From NCBI RefSeq assembly GCF_000317635.1, contig NC_019779.1:1054001-1118000 (forward strand): a DNA stretch of 64,000 bases, in the 5' to 3' direction. Position numbers and translations under genes: made by a program. The DNA comes from Halothece sp. PCC 7418. Lineage in GTDB: Bacteria > Cyanobacteriota > Cyanobacteriia > Cyanobacteriales > Rubidibacteraceae. Of this stretch, positions 45,775 through 55,613 are shown in pieces (position 1 is the stretch's first letter; every line of letters begins with the position of its first letter). The notes under the pieces are model-generated. The model ran no database searches. It was not told the origin of the DNA and saw only the letters and a list, made by a program, of their open reading frames with translations.

Positions 45775-47520
45775 TTAATCTTTATCCTCTTCCTCATCGT
45801 TAAATTCTTCGGGATGCGTGGGCGGAATCCCCTCGATCGTAATTAATCCTTCAATCACTTCTTTTACAATTGGTGCAGCAACAGTTGAACCATAAGCTAA
45901 GGGTCTTTTCGGTTCATCCACAACCGCTAAAATGACATAACGAGGTTGTTGAACGGGAAAAATGCTAACAAAGCTGGTAATTTTTTCATTCCCGTAGGAT
46001 CTCCCTTTTGCTTTCTGGGCGGTTCCCGTTTTCCCAGCGAGGCGATAACCTGGAATTTGGGCGACTTCACCACTCCCTTCACTAACCACGGTTTCCATCA
46101 TCGCTAAGACTTCTTTTGTGGTGCGAGAGGAAAAGACTTGTTTGCGGGTTTGGTCTTTCTCACTGACCAGATTTCCGTCTTGATCCACTAATCCTTTCAC
46201 CAGATGAGGCTTCACTAAATATCCGCCATTCGCGATCGCGCCGTGAAGTTGGGCTAACTTAATCGGCGTTAACGATAACCCTTGACCAAAAGAAGCGGTC
46301 GCTGGTTCAATCGGGTAATTGGTAAACTGAAACTTGCTTTTAAGCGAACCCGCCGTTTCCCCCATTAAATCAATCCCAACCTTTTCTTCTAAGCCCAATT
46401 CCTGCAATTTCTTGTAGTAATCTAGGGGTTGCATTCGTTCTATAATTTTAATCATCCCCACATTACTAGACACTTGCAGAATCTCCGCAATGCTAATCTT
46501 GCCATGACCCCCGTTACTAAAATAATCATGATTGCGAATCGTCCAGCCCCCTACTTTCATTTTCCCTGGATCATAGATTTTTTCCTGGGGATAGATTAAT
46601 CCAGCTTCCAGCGCGATCGCGACATTAATCGGCTTAAATGTCGATCCAGGTTCATAAAGATCGGTTACGCCCCAATTTTTCATATCGGCTAAATCAGACT
46701 TAAAATAGCGATTGGGATCAAACGTCGGTTCAGTGACAAAAGATAATAATTCCCCTGTTTCCACATCCATCACAATCACCGTTCCCCGTTTCGCCCGAAA
46801 CGCTTGCATTTGTTTTTTCAAGGCTTGATGCGCTAACCGTTGCAGGCGCATATTCAGCGTTAATTGCAGTTGTTTTTCGTCAAATTCCACCACCTGGGAA
46901 GGGAGAGAAACAGGTAAAACATCACCCTGACCCGTCTTTTGAACAGGGGGAATATTTCTCTCAGGACGGATCAATTTTGCTTGTTGAGTAAACTCAATCC
47001 CTGTTTTCCCTTGATGATCATCTTTCTGGACATAACCCAAAACATTCGCAGCGAGAGTGTTATGCGGATAAAATCGCGCATATTTGGGTCTTAAATCTAA
47101 CCCATTACTATTGAGTCGTCGAATTTGATCCGCTTCTTCTTCTGTTAAGCGATCGCGCAGTCGAATCCCTGTTTTTTTCTCTTGAAATTGTTTGGATAAT
47201 TCACTGACTGAGGTGTTCGTTAGGATAGAGGCTAATTTTTCCGCAATCACTGCTTCCGATTTCTGAAATAACATCGGATGAACATAGAGAGTATAAACCA
47301 CGCGATCCGTGGCTAACACATTTCCTTCGCGATCAACAATGGAACGACGGGGAACATAATCTTTAAAGTTACCTTTTTGATTCGCTTTTGCTTTGGCGTG
47401 TAGTTCTTCTCCCTGCACAATTTGCAAATGATACACTCTTCCCCCTAACCCCACCGCAGAGAGGAAGAAGAAGACCCAAATTAAGCCTAATCTGACGAAT
47501 TCCCAATTCAACTTTGCCAT
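45775..47520 (-). CDS. ftsI: Penicillin-binding protein transpeptidase (FtsI/PBP2-like)
   Basis: 581 residues: a short cytoplasmic part, one membrane helix (about 11-28), a PBP dimerisation domain (about 55-200) and the transpeptidase domain with Ser293-x-x-Lys (STFK), Ser351-Ser-Asn and Lys497-Thr-Gly-Thr. It cross-links peptidoglycan; length and the upstream FtsL-like gene suggest the septal enzyme. I use ATG 47520, four bases after the stop of the upstream gene, rather than an in-frame TTG at 47547 inside it. Confidence 0.88.
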   Translation of the reverse strand: MAKLNWEFVRLGLIWVFFFLSAVGLGGRVYHLQIVQGEELHAKAKANQKGNFKDYVPRRSIVDREGNVLATDRVVYTLYVHPMLFQKSEAVIAEKLASILTNTSVSELSKQFQEKKTGIRLRDRLTEEEADQIRRLNSNGLDLRPKYARFYPHNTLAANVLGYVQKDDHQGKTGIEFTQQAKLIRPERNIPPVQKTGQGDVLPVSLPSQVVEFDEKQLQLTLNMRLQRLAHQALKKQMQAFRAKRGTVIVMDVETGELLSFVTEPTFDPNRYFKSDLADMKNWGVTDLYEPGSTFKPINVAIALEAGLIYPQEKIYDPGKMKVGGWTIRNHDYFSNGGHGKISIAEILQVSSNVGMIKIIERMQPLDYYKKLQELGLEEKVGIDLMGETAGSLKSKFQFTNYPIEPATASFGQGLSLTPIKLAQLHGAIANGGYLVKPHLVKGLVDQDGNLVSEKDQTRKQVFSSRTTKEVLAMMETVVSEGSGEVAQIPGYRLAGKTGTAQKAKGRSYGNEKITSFVSIFPVQQPRYVILAVVDEPKRPLAYGSTVAAPIVKEVIEGLITIEGIPPTHPEEFNDEEEDKD

Positions 47521-47524
47521 AACT

Positions 47525-48010
47525 TTAGTACGCGATCGGACGATCAATTGCTGGTGGCTTCAGATTCTCTTCAACCTTAGTTTTAGCACTCGCTTCAGTC
47601 TCAGGGACAGGGGCTGGTTCTAAATAAATATTACGATCTGGAGTTAAAGTAACCCATCCTTGATTTTTTGTGCTACCCGAAAGGGCAATCTGTTCTTTGA
47701 GGGCTTCGTTAATCCCAATCACATTACGTTCATATCGCTGCAGACGTTGCAATTCTTCATATTCTTGGTTCCAAACTTGTTGATTCCGAAACTGTAAACC
47801 GTACATGATTAAACTGAGCGCGATCGCGCCCAAAGCAACCAAGCCAGAAGTCCGTTGTAAAAGTAATAAAACACGAACAAACAACGGAATTGTCTTTTTC
47901 TGATTCTGATTACGCCATTGTCGAGGAAGAGGTCGTGAAGTCACTCTCGACCCTGAAGATTTAGAGGAACGAACCCGATTGGATACTTTCGGTTTTTCAG
48001 CAGCTACCAT
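47525..48010 (-). CDS. FtsL-like single-span membrane protein
   Basis: 161 residues: a basic Ser/Arg-rich cytoplasmic tail (1-45), one membrane helix (about 47-70), a short coiled coil with Leu/Glu pattern (EYEELQRLQRYERNVIGINEALKEQ) and a proline-rich end. This topology and the position immediately upstream of the FtsI-type gene fit FtsL or FtsB-like divisome proteins, which diverge too much for a firm call by sequence. Confidence 0.7.
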   Translation of the reverse strand: MVAAEKPKVSNRVRSSKSSGSRVTSRPLPRQWRNQNQKKTIPLFVRVLLLLQRTSGLVALGAIALSLIMYGLQFRNQQVWNQEYEELQRLQRYERNVIGINEALKEQIALSGSTKNQGWVTLTPDRNIYLEPAPVPETEASAKTKVEENLKPPAIDRPIAY

Positions 48011-48208
48011 AATTTTAGGGAGTAAAATTGAGAGTTTATCGCCGTACCAACAGCATTAAAATTGCCATTATCCTAACACTAACTCTGACTATTTGTTTCG
48101 TAATTAGTTATCAGTGAGGGTAAACAGTCGTTCGCCCCTAGACCACTAATCGGTTAGGATATAACAATAAAACCCTTAATCCCTAGACTGTCTTAATTTT
48201 TTCTTCAG

Positions 48209-48478
48209 ATGTCAGAGTTTTCCGTTCCCTCCGATCAAGTGCGTCAACAGGCGTTAGCGAGTCTTACTCGTCAATTGGTGCAACAAGGACATCCCGAACA
48301 GTACGCCCAACACATGGCAGTTGCAGCCATTTTTCAAGCGGATTTAGCATTAAGAAATGCTCAACTTTCGCGCCTCCTGTCTTGGTTGAAAGAAAATTAT
48401 CCTGAAGTACACGCCCAAGGATTAGACTTAGTCGAACAAACCCGAGAAGAGTTTGAACAACGGGTGCAAGAAGGGTAA
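48209..48478 (+). CDS. Small helical protein of unknown function
   Basis: 89 residues, mostly amphipathic helix (VRQQALASLTRQLVQQGH... and SRLLSWLKENYPEVHAQGLDLVEQTREEF). Not recognised. Its stop overlaps the start of the sugar kinase gene by one base (TAATG), so the two are translationally coupled and may act together. Confidence 0.7.
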   Translation: MSEFSVPSDQVRQQALASLTRQLVQQGHPEQYAQHMAVAAIFQADLALRNAQLSRLLSWLKENYPEVHAQGLDLVEQTREEFEQRVQEG

Positions 48479-49509
48479 TGACTGAGTTTTTTACACAATT
48501 AGAGGCGCACTCCCAACGGTTATTTAATTTGTTAGCTGCATTTGAGCAACCTTCGATTCTGGTGGTGGGAGATTTGGCGTTAGATGAGTTTGTCAGTGGA
48601 GGGGTGGAACGTCTCTCTCGGGAAGCCCCTGTTTTAATTTTGCGCCATGAAAAAACCGTACAAATTCCAGGTGGTGGGGGCAATGCGGTTTATAATTTAG
48701 CTAAGCTCGGGGCAAAGGTGAAGGTTGCAGGTTTAATTGGAGATGACCCGCAAGGAACAGCCCTGAAAGAGATTTTTGCTGATGCTGGTATTGATACGAC
48801 AGGAATGATCCCAGAGCGCGATCGCGCCACAGTGACTAAAACGCGCATTTCGGGTCATGCCCGTCAGTCGGTTACTCAGCAAATTGTTCGGCTCGATCGT
48901 AAATCTGACGTTTCCCCCAGTCAACAGTCTTTATCACAAATCGCCGATTTTGTCAAGCAGTCAATCAAAAAAGTTGATGCGGTGGTTTGTTCCGACTATG
49001 GCGACGGCGTTCTCAGTTTACCCGTCATTACGTCCGCCCTCTCCCATCATTGCACCGTTGTTGATGCCCAAAAAGACTTATCCCGTTATCAGGGGGCGAC
49101 CTTATTCACCCCCAACCTTCCCGAAGCAGAAGCAGCCGTCGGCTATAGCATCAGCAACGAAGATTTACTCGATCAAGCAGGAAACGACCTCCTTCAGTTA
49201 ACCCAAGCCCAATATATCCTCATGACTCGTGGGGAACAGGGAATGAGCCTGTTTAGCAACACGGGAGAGGTTCACCATATTCCTCCTTTTAACCGCACCG
49301 ATGTTTTTGATGTCACAGGGGCGGGGGATACGGTTGTCGCAGCCCTTACCCTGAGTTTATGTGCAGGGGGAACGCCGTGGGAAGCAGCCGTGTTAGGAAA
49401 TCTAGCTGCGAGTATTGTGGTTCGTCAGTTTGGAACAGCAACCACCAATGTGGAGGAAATGAAGCTGGGCTTACAAACGCTTTTAGATGATCCCAGCTTA
49501 TTGGATTAG
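48478..49509 (+). CDS. PfkB-family sugar kinase (HldE/RfaE kinase-like)
   Basis: 343 residues with both PfkB signatures: GGGGNAVYNLAKLGAKV near residues 62-78 and the catalytic GAGD at 281-284 (base Asp284). The N-terminal LVVGDLALDEFVSGGVERLSREAPV resembles the heptose-7-phosphate kinase half of HldE; no nucleotidyltransferase half is fused. It probably phosphorylates a heptose or related sugar for surface polysaccharide. A HIP1 site encodes the Arg-Asp-Arg-Ala stretch near residue 118. Confidence 0.83.
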   Translation: MTEFFTQLEAHSQRLFNLLAAFEQPSILVVGDLALDEFVSGGVERLSREAPVLILRHEKTVQIPGGGGNAVYNLAKLGAKVKVAGLIGDDPQGTALKEIFADAGIDTTGMIPERDRATVTKTRISGHARQSVTQQIVRLDRKSDVSPSQQSLSQIADFVKQSIKKVDAVVCSDYGDGVLSLPVITSALSHHCTVVDAQKDLSRYQGATLFTPNLPEAEAAVGYSISNEDLLDQAGNDLLQLTQAQYILMTRGEQGMSLFSNTGEVHHIPPFNRTDVFDVTGAGDTVVAALTLSLCAGGTPWEAAVLGNLAASIVVRQFGTATTNVEEMKLGLQTLLDDPSLLD

Positions 49510-49517
49510 ATCAAGCG

Positions 49518-50678
49518 TTACTCACCGATGAGGAGTTGCGCGATCGCCTCTTGTTCTTCTAGTTCAAACTTCGGCGGTGTTTGTCGGGAGTCTGTAATCA
49601 ACCAATCTAACGCAGCAGCTTGCACATCAATGGTTGTTCCTGTTTTATCCACGCAATAGCGTCCAAAGACCAATTTATCCACTAAACGCACTTTCGGACC
49701 CAAGCGAGAATATTCAAAGATCACACTATTTTTCACCGTCGCCCCGCTACAAATCCAGCAGTTGGGGCCAATCATCGCTGGCCCAATAATCGTCGCCCCA
49801 TCTTCAATACGGGTCATCCCCCCAATATAAACGGGGCCTGTAATATCAACCTTATCCCAATTTACTGCAACATTGAGTCCTGTATAAACCCCAGGGGCAA
49901 CTTCTTTCCCTGGAATTTCCACATTTTTTATTTCACCAGAGAGAACACCACGAATTGCGTGCCAATAGTCGGGAACTTTTCCAATATCCACCCATTGAAA
50001 ATCCATAGGAATGGCGTAAAATGGCGCACCTTTTGCCACCAGTTTCGGGAATAAATCGCTACCGAGGTCATACACTTGATCAGGGGGAATATAGTCAATC
50101 ACTTCCGGTTCGAGAATATAAATCCCCGTATTAATTTTGGTGCTGAGGGCTTCATCTACCGACGGTTTTTCTTGGAAAGCAGTGATGCGATTATTATCAT
50201 CGGTGACCACGACCCCATAACTTGAAACTTTCTCTCGGGGAACATCTTTCGTAATCACCGTCGCGATCGCGCCTTTTTCTTTATGTTGCCGTAGCGCTTC
50301 GGTTAAATCTAAATCAATCAGTGCATCTCCACAAAGGACAACAAAGGTATCATCAAAAAACTTATTAAAATCTTGAATGCGTCGAATCCCCCCCGCAGAT
50401 CCCAACGCTTCACCCACTAATTCCCCGTCAACAATGCGCCCTTCAAAGGAGTAAGCAATATCGACACCAAAGCGTTGACCATCTCGAAAATAGCTTTCAA
50501 TTTCGTGGGCCAGATGGCTCACATTCACCATGATTTCATCAAAGCCATGTTGGCGTAACAGTTCTAACAAAAACTCCATCACAGGCTTCTGTAAAATCGG
50601 GATCAGTGGTTTTGGAATAGTGTAAGTAATTGGTCGGACACGAGTTCCTTTCCCTGCTGCCAAAATCATGGCTTTCAT
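49518..50678 (-). CDS. NDP-sugar pyrophosphorylase with hexapeptide repeats
   Basis: 386 residues: an N-terminal nucleotidyltransferase domain with MILAAGKGTRVRPITYTIPKPLIPI and LCGDALIDLDL, and a C-terminal left-handed beta-helix (about 255-345) with patterns such as IEDGATIIGPAMIGPNCWI. Makes NDP-activated glucose or mannose for polysaccharides; nucleotide and sugar not decided. The start ATG at 50678 is preceded by GAGGAG, so the in-frame TTG at 50696 is rejected. Confidence 0.88.
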   Translation of the reverse strand: MKAMILAAGKGTRVRPITYTIPKPLIPILQKPVMEFLLELLRQHGFDEIMVNVSHLAHEIESYFRDGQRFGVDIAYSFEGRIVDGELVGEALGSAGGIRRIQDFNKFFDDTFVVLCGDALIDLDLTEALRQHKEKGAIATVITKDVPREKVSSYGVVVTDDNNRITAFQEKPSVDEALSTKINTGIYILEPEVIDYIPPDQVYDLGSDLFPKLVAKGAPFYAIPMDFQWVDIGKVPDYWHAIRGVLSGEIKNVEIPGKEVAPGVYTGLNVAVNWDKVDITGPVYIGGMTRIEDGATIIGPAMIGPNCWICSGATVKNSVIFEYSRLGPKVRLVDKLVFGRYCVDKTGTTIDVQAAALDWLITDSRQTPPKFELEEQEAIAQLLIGE

Positions 50679-50870
50679 AGCGCGTTGACTCCTCAATTCT
50701 CTTAATTCGGTTGATTGATTCCTCTTTTTCGAGCAGATGCCGAGGATAGCTCCTTAAACTGCATTGTAGCGATTATTAGCAATGCAATTTTGTTCCTGAG
50801 TGACCAATTTACCCTTGGTCAAGGCTGTATTCAGTATATTTCCCTAAGTTGAATTCAATCTCTCATTGCT

Positions 50871-51695
50871 CTACACCCGATCGGGATTATCCACATTTTC
50901 ACTGACCAGAAAGCGCAAATGTAAGTCTTGATAAAATTCTTCTTGGGATAATTCCACTTTAGATTGTGCAGACAGTAAGAGTAAAGCCCAAAAAATTCCC
51001 ACGCGATTTCCGCGTTCACTCATCGGTTCGGAAAGTTCCTCTAGTCTGGCTTCTGCTTGTCGTCTCTCCCAACGGGTACTAAGGTGGTCTAAACTGATCC
51101 AAGGTTGTTGGGGAGGAAGACTGGACATTTCTTGCCATAAGAACTCTTCTAACTCCACCGCAAGTTCCGTTAGGTTTTCATTATGTGCCAGATGAGAAAT
51201 CATCTTTGCGGTTTCTCGCTTAGAAGCAGAGCGAGATTTTCCCTGAGATGGAGGAGGTGAGGCTTCAACTTGACTTTCTAATTCCTTGAGATAAGTAATT
51301 AACTCAGAAAGCGTAACCCGTCGTCTTTTTGGCGGAGGCGCACTTCCTCGCCGTCGAATATGGTTTTCTAATTTTTGCGGAAGTCGGTGCTGGCGAGTCT
51401 TCTCTTCCTCTGCGGGTGGAATCTCTGCTTCTGATCCGTCCTCATCGGTTTCTGCTAGTGCTTCCAAAGTATCCGCTTTCAAAGACACTAACATAGAAGC
51501 CCAAAGAAAGGCTTGTCCTGATTGGGGTAAGTGCGTTTGATTCTGTTGTTCTAGGTCTTGTAGAAACCGATCAACCACCTTAATCACATCCACATCCCAA
51601 GGATCAATCTCTCCCCGTTGGGCGAGGTCAATTAAGAGGGTAATCGCAGAATCGGCGGGACTTTCCCCAGCAGCTAAACTCGCATCAGCATTCAT
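50871..51695 (-). CDS. scpA: Segregation and condensation protein ScpA
   Basis: 274 residues with the ScpA/kleisin pattern: SAITLLIDLAQRGEIDPWDVDVIKVVDRFL at the N-terminus, SMLVSLKADTLEALAE, a long variable acidic/basic linker (about 85-165) and a C-terminal winged-helix part ending SQEEFYQDLHLRF. Works with SMC and ScpB in chromosome compaction. Overlaps the upstream LapA gene by four bases (ATGA). Confidence 0.85.
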   Translation of the reverse strand: MNADASLAAGESPADSAITLLIDLAQRGEIDPWDVDVIKVVDRFLQDLEQQNQTHLPQSGQAFLWASMLVSLKADTLEALAETDEDGSEAEIPPAEEEKTRQHRLPQKLENHIRRRGSAPPPKRRRVTLSELITYLKELESQVEASPPPSQGKSRSASKRETAKMISHLAHNENLTELAVELEEFLWQEMSSLPPQQPWISLDHLSTRWERRQAEARLEELSEPMSERGNRVGIFWALLLLSAQSKVELSQEEFYQDLHLRFLVSENVDNPDRV

Positions 51696-52045
51696 GATTT
51701 TTCATCAGAAGGATCTTCCCCTTGCGGTAAGCGTTTTTGTTGATCTTCTAACTGCATTTTATAGTTTTCGAGATCTTTGCTCAGGCTTTCCACTTCTTTT
51801 TCCTTCTTTTTTAGGGCTCGTTTTTGACCAAAGGTAGAAATTTGACGAGTGAGACGACTCCAAATGCTATATAACCAGGCTAAGGTTGCGCCGATACCCA
51901 TCGCTAAAATCAATTCAATAGATAAAGGGGCTTGCACTTCATACCCTGGGAGAATTTGAATTGTCGTTAAATCGGTATTTTCAATACTAAATAGCACTAA
52001 CGCTAAGCCACTGGCGAAAATCACCACAAAATTCAGAATACGCAT
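51692..52045 (-). CDS. LapA/DUF1049-family membrane protein
   Basis: 117 residues with two membrane helices (about 3-20 and 42-62), FSIENTDLTTIQILPGYEVQAPLSIELILAMGIG typical of LapA/DUF1049, and a C-terminal coiled coil (KRALKKKEKEVESLSKDLENY). In Gram-negatives LapA helps regulate lipopolysaccharide assembly. Coupled to scpA by overlap. Confidence 0.85.
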   Translation of the reverse strand: MRILNFVVIFASGLALVLFSIENTDLTTIQILPGYEVQAPLSIELILAMGIGATLAWLYSIWSRLTRQISTFGQKRALKKKEKEVESLSKDLENYKMQLEDQQKRLPQGEDPSDEKS

Positions 52046-52113
52046 AACGAACTCACTCTATTGATTCAGTCTCTTCAGAGATATCATGCCAGAATTTGGG
52101 CAAGTGTAAAGCA

Positions 52114-53301
52114 TTATCTTGTTTTTAGGGGAGATTTCTCTATTTTTTGTAATAATCGCCAACAAAGCCAAAGTGTGCGGGGGACATGAAAACAGCCTTT
52201 GTAGGGAGCGCCTTTGCAGCGATGAGTAACATTTCCCGCGCGATCGAGATAGCCAAACCATTCTCCATATTCAGGATCGCGAAAATGGTTAAAACTATAA
52301 GCATCCACTTGTTGAAAGGCTTCCCAATCTGCTGCTTCCCCTGTGAGAGAAAAGTTTAACAAATGACCATATAAGGCTTCACAATGCACCCACCATAATT
52401 TCATAAACCATTCTAAAGGTGTGGGACTATATCCTTGGGCATCAAGAAAATAATAAATCCCCCCATATTCTTTATCCCAACCTCGATCATACGACCAGCG
52501 AATCATATTGATCGCAGTTTCTGATAAATCTTGTCTTTGCAGATGTTGCGCCCAATGTTGAAGAAACCAACCCGCTTCTATGGCGTGTCCTGGATTTAAA
52601 AGTCGCCCCTCACTACTATCAATAATATTTCCTTCTGGCGTAACCGTTTCGTAAACAGTTTTTGTTTCTGGGTGAATGTGTAACTGTAAACGACGAATAC
52701 AATCTTCTATTTCCCGTTGATAAAGGGTGGTTTCTTCTCCCGCGACTTCTGCAATGAGATTGAGTAAAATCATGGGAACAGCCAAACTTTGAGCAGGAGT
52801 TTGTCCTGAATAATGAGGTCGTCCCACTTGCGTCCAATCATAGGCCCAATCCCAAACTTTTTCTAATTCTAACTTTGCTTCTTTTAAGAGGGGGGGTTGG
52901 TCACTGGCGCGAGAAAATTCAGCCAGCGCCATGATGTAAAAGCATTCAGAAAAAATCTTTCTTTGTTGATAAATCGGGTTTCCCTCTGCGGTGACAGAAA
53001 AATAGACTCGTCTATCTTTTTGAATGGCAGATTTTTGTAAGAAGTTTGCTCCTAAACGAGCCATTTCTAACCATTCTGGTTTTGCTTCAATATCACAATA
53101 GAACTTACTAAAAATCCAAACTTGTCGCCCTTGTAACCAAATATGCTTGGTTGTGTCATAGACTGTCCCATCTTGATCAAGACAATTAAAATAACCGCCA
53201 TGTTTCCAGTCTGGAGAATAGTTTTCCCAAAACGGAATCACACCATCAAACAACTCTTGTTCGTATCGCTTGCGATATTGTTGGAAGGGAGCGGAAGACA
53301 T
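52114..53301 (-). CDS. N-acylglucosamine 2-epimerase (AGE family)
   Basis: 395 residues with an (alpha/alpha)6-barrel pattern: WLQGRQVWIFSKFY, EGRLLNPGHAIEAGWFLQHWA and LWWVHCEALYGHLL, with the family's conserved Arg and two His. Interconverts GlcNAc and ManNAc in characterised cyanobacterial homologues (Synechocystis slr1975). Monocistronic. Confidence 0.87.
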   Translation of the reverse strand: MSSAPFQQYRKRYEQELFDGVIPFWENYSPDWKHGGYFNCLDQDGTVYDTTKHIWLQGRQVWIFSKFYCDIEAKPEWLEMARLGANFLQKSAIQKDRRVYFSVTAEGNPIYQQRKIFSECFYIMALAEFSRASDQPPLLKEAKLELEKVWDWAYDWTQVGRPHYSGQTPAQSLAVPMILLNLIAEVAGEETTLYQREIEDCIRRLQLHIHPETKTVYETVTPEGNIIDSSEGRLLNPGHAIEAGWFLQHWAQHLQRQDLSETAINMIRWSYDRGWDKEYGGIYYFLDAQGYSPTPLEWFMKLWWVHCEALYGHLLNFSLTGEAADWEAFQQVDAYSFNHFRDPEYGEWFGYLDRAGNVTHRCKGAPYKGCFHVPRTLWLCWRLLQKIEKSPLKTR

Positions 53302-53449
53302 GGCAGTATTGCAAAGTCTTTCATCAGGTTAACCAGTTGTCGAGACCAGCGTCTATCCCAATTATATAGTCAGGCTTAACTGTCTTTTTCTCGTCTCACA
53401 GACTAAATAAAATCTTTGGATACAGGAGGCTAAAGCCTTCAAGGGCTCA

Positions 53450-55537
53450 TCATCCAAGGGTTTGAAACCCACCGCTCTCTGACTGGCTTAGTGTAGTAGC
53501 AGTGATTAAGTCCACTGTTTCTTCTGGGGTAAGGGTGGGATCCGCTTGCATTAAAAGAGCAGCAGACCCAGCAACATGAGGGGTTGCCATGGATGTACCA
53601 CTCAAACTGGCAAAGTTATCATTGGGAACGGTGGATACGACATCAACCCCAGGTGCAGTAACATACCTAGGGAAAGCTAAGCCATCTCCTTCATAATCTT
53701 GGGGAATTTCACCAGCCTGATTAGAAAAGGAAGCAAGGTCTCCTTCTTGATTTAATGCTCCCACGACAAGCCCTTCTTCCACAGCAAAAGCCCCTGGATG
53801 ATCTGGCGTTGAGCCAGCAGAATTACCAGCACCCATAACCACTAATATTCCCGCATCTGTTGCTGATTGAATGGCATTATGAATAGCGGGTGTGGCTCGA
53901 CTTGCTCCCAAAGAAAGATTAATGATATCTGCTCCGTTATCCACCGCATAATTAATCCCAGCAATAATATCGGAATTGAAGCCTAATCCATTATCAGCTA
54001 GGACTTGCACTGGCATAATTTCAGCATCAGGGGCAACCCCAACCGTTCCCCAATTGTTATCTTCAGCAGCAATGCTACCAGCAACATGAGTCCCATGACC
54101 ATTGACATCATTGGGATCGTTATCGTAATTGGCAAAATCCCAACCCTGTGTATCATCAATGTAGCCATTGCTATCATCATCCAAGCCATTGCTGGGGATT
54201 TCATCACTATTGACCCAGATATTGTTTTGGAGATCAGTATGACTTGTGTCAACGCCTGTATCCAGAACCGCGACGACAAGATCTTCTCCAGTGTACCCCA
54301 TTTCCCATGCAGTGGGAGCACCAATGCGATCAATTCCCCAATTCTCATCACCTAACTCTTCCACCGTTGCCAGTTCTGTGTTTAGTAATGTAGCCAGGGC
54401 TTGATCGACTTGGGCTTCGCCATACCCTATGTCTGAACTATAACCGTCTGGTAATTCTGGAGGTGTCCTCGCAGTTAAGTCTAAGCTGAAAGTGCTGCTA
54501 CCTGCGTAAGGATACACCGCCAAGTAGTAACTCCCTGTCTCTAGGGTTTCTGTAATCACTTCATTTTGAGTTTGATCATTTCTAGAAAAGGTGATGGGAT
54601 TACCATTATTATCCAATAACGCTAGATCAAGATCGCTACTGAAGTTATTGAGATTAGCTTCGATGCTCAGGGGTGAGTCTAGATGAAAGCGATACAGATC
54701 AAGAAAATCGTTCTGACTGACTTGATCCTCAGTTTGTAAGGTAGCATTAGGATTTAATGTTCCTAGATCAAGGGCAGAGTTGAGGGTTTCTCCTGGTTCA
54801 GTTGCAGGAGGGGGAGGGGCGACAACCAATTCTGCTGATAGTTCATAAGAGCCCGTATAGACATCAGCAAAAGAACCGGCGGAGAGATAGAATGTCTCGG
54901 AACTGGTTGCGGTAAAAGAAAGCACTGAGTCGAGAGAATTGTTTGTATCGTCCTCATAGTCGATGAAGTTACCGTCTTCATCATATAAACGCAGATAGGG
55001 ATCGCTTAGGGAATCACCATTGAGGTCAAATTGATAAGTTGCTCCTGCTTCTAACTCGATGGCAAACCAATCGCGATCGCCGATGGTTTCTAGATTACCT
55101 TGTTGTGTCTTGCCAATCGTAAGGGTTCCTGTGGTGTTAGTATTGCCAGCGTAATCATCTACCGTAGAAATGAGGGCCATGGAAAGCTGGTAGGAGCCAG
55201 TATATAAGTCTGCGAATGCCCCTGCTTCAAGATAGAAAGTACCCCTATTTTCGGGAGTGAAAGAGAGTTGAGAGTTGAGTGACTCCTCATGATCGTCATT
55301 GGAGAGAATTAATTTTTCTGCTTCATCATAGAGGCGCAGGTAAGGATCACTGAGCGTTTGACCCTCTAAGGAAAATTCATAGGTTGCACCGGCTTCTAAC
55401 TCAATGGCAAACCAATCGCGATCGCTGCTGAATTCTAGGGTTCCCAGTTCGGTTTCACTAATTCCAATCTCGCCGATGGTGCTCGCATCACCCGCGTAGT
55501 CATCGAACTGTTTTTGATCAATTAGAAAATTTAACAT
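53450..55537 (-). CDS. Subtilisin-family (S8) serine protease with three N-terminal PPC-like domains
   Basis: 695 residues. Two near-identical beta-sandwich repeats (about 13-120 and 127-237), both with DWFAIELEAGATY and SDPYLRLYDE and FADxYTGSYxLS, are followed by a third PPC-like domain (about 248-356). The catalytic domain (about 395-690) has Asp426 (VLDTGVD), His481 (HGTHVAG), the oxyanion Asn572 (GAGNSAG) and Ser649 (SGTSMATPHVAG). Aspartate-rich loops (GLDDDSNGYIDD) probably bind calcium. There is no signal peptide at the N-terminus, so export would need a type I or other leaderless route. The very acidic composition fits a halophile. Confidence 0.9.
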   Translation of the reverse strand: MLNFLIDQKQFDDYAGDASTIGEIGISETELGTLEFSSDRDWFAIELEAGATYEFSLEGQTLSDPYLRLYDEAEKLILSNDDHEESLNSQLSFTPENRGTFYLEAGAFADLYTGSYQLSMALISTVDDYAGNTNTTGTLTIGKTQQGNLETIGDRDWFAIELEAGATYQFDLNGDSLSDPYLRLYDEDGNFIDYEDDTNNSLDSVLSFTATSSETFYLSAGSFADVYTGSYELSAELVVAPPPPATEPGETLNSALDLGTLNPNATLQTEDQVSQNDFLDLYRFHLDSPLSIEANLNNFSSDLDLALLDNNGNPITFSRNDQTQNEVITETLETGSYYLAVYPYAGSSTFSLDLTARTPPELPDGYSSDIGYGEAQVDQALATLLNTELATVEELGDENWGIDRIGAPTAWEMGYTGEDLVVAVLDTGVDTSHTDLQNNIWVNSDEIPSNGLDDDSNGYIDDTQGWDFANYDNDPNDVNGHGTHVAGSIAAEDNNWGTVGVAPDAEIMPVQVLADNGLGFNSDIIAGINYAVDNGADIINLSLGASRATPAIHNAIQSATDAGILVVMGAGNSAGSTPDHPGAFAVEEGLVVGALNQEGDLASFSNQAGEIPQDYEGDGLAFPRYVTAPGVDVVSTVPNDNFASLSGTSMATPHVAGSAALLMQADPTLTPEETVDLITATTLSQSESGGFQTLG

Positions 55538-55613
55538 GGGTCTTTTTTATTTATCCTTAGCTTTCCCTTGTTCCTTTTCAATTTAATCAAGAAGATCAGG
55601 TGTTAATGATTCG

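Noticed and set aside
49518-50696. TTG start at 50696 for the NDP-sugar pyrophosphorylase
   Set aside because: The TTG overlaps the GAGGAG ribosome site of the ATG at 50678, and the family begins at that Met.
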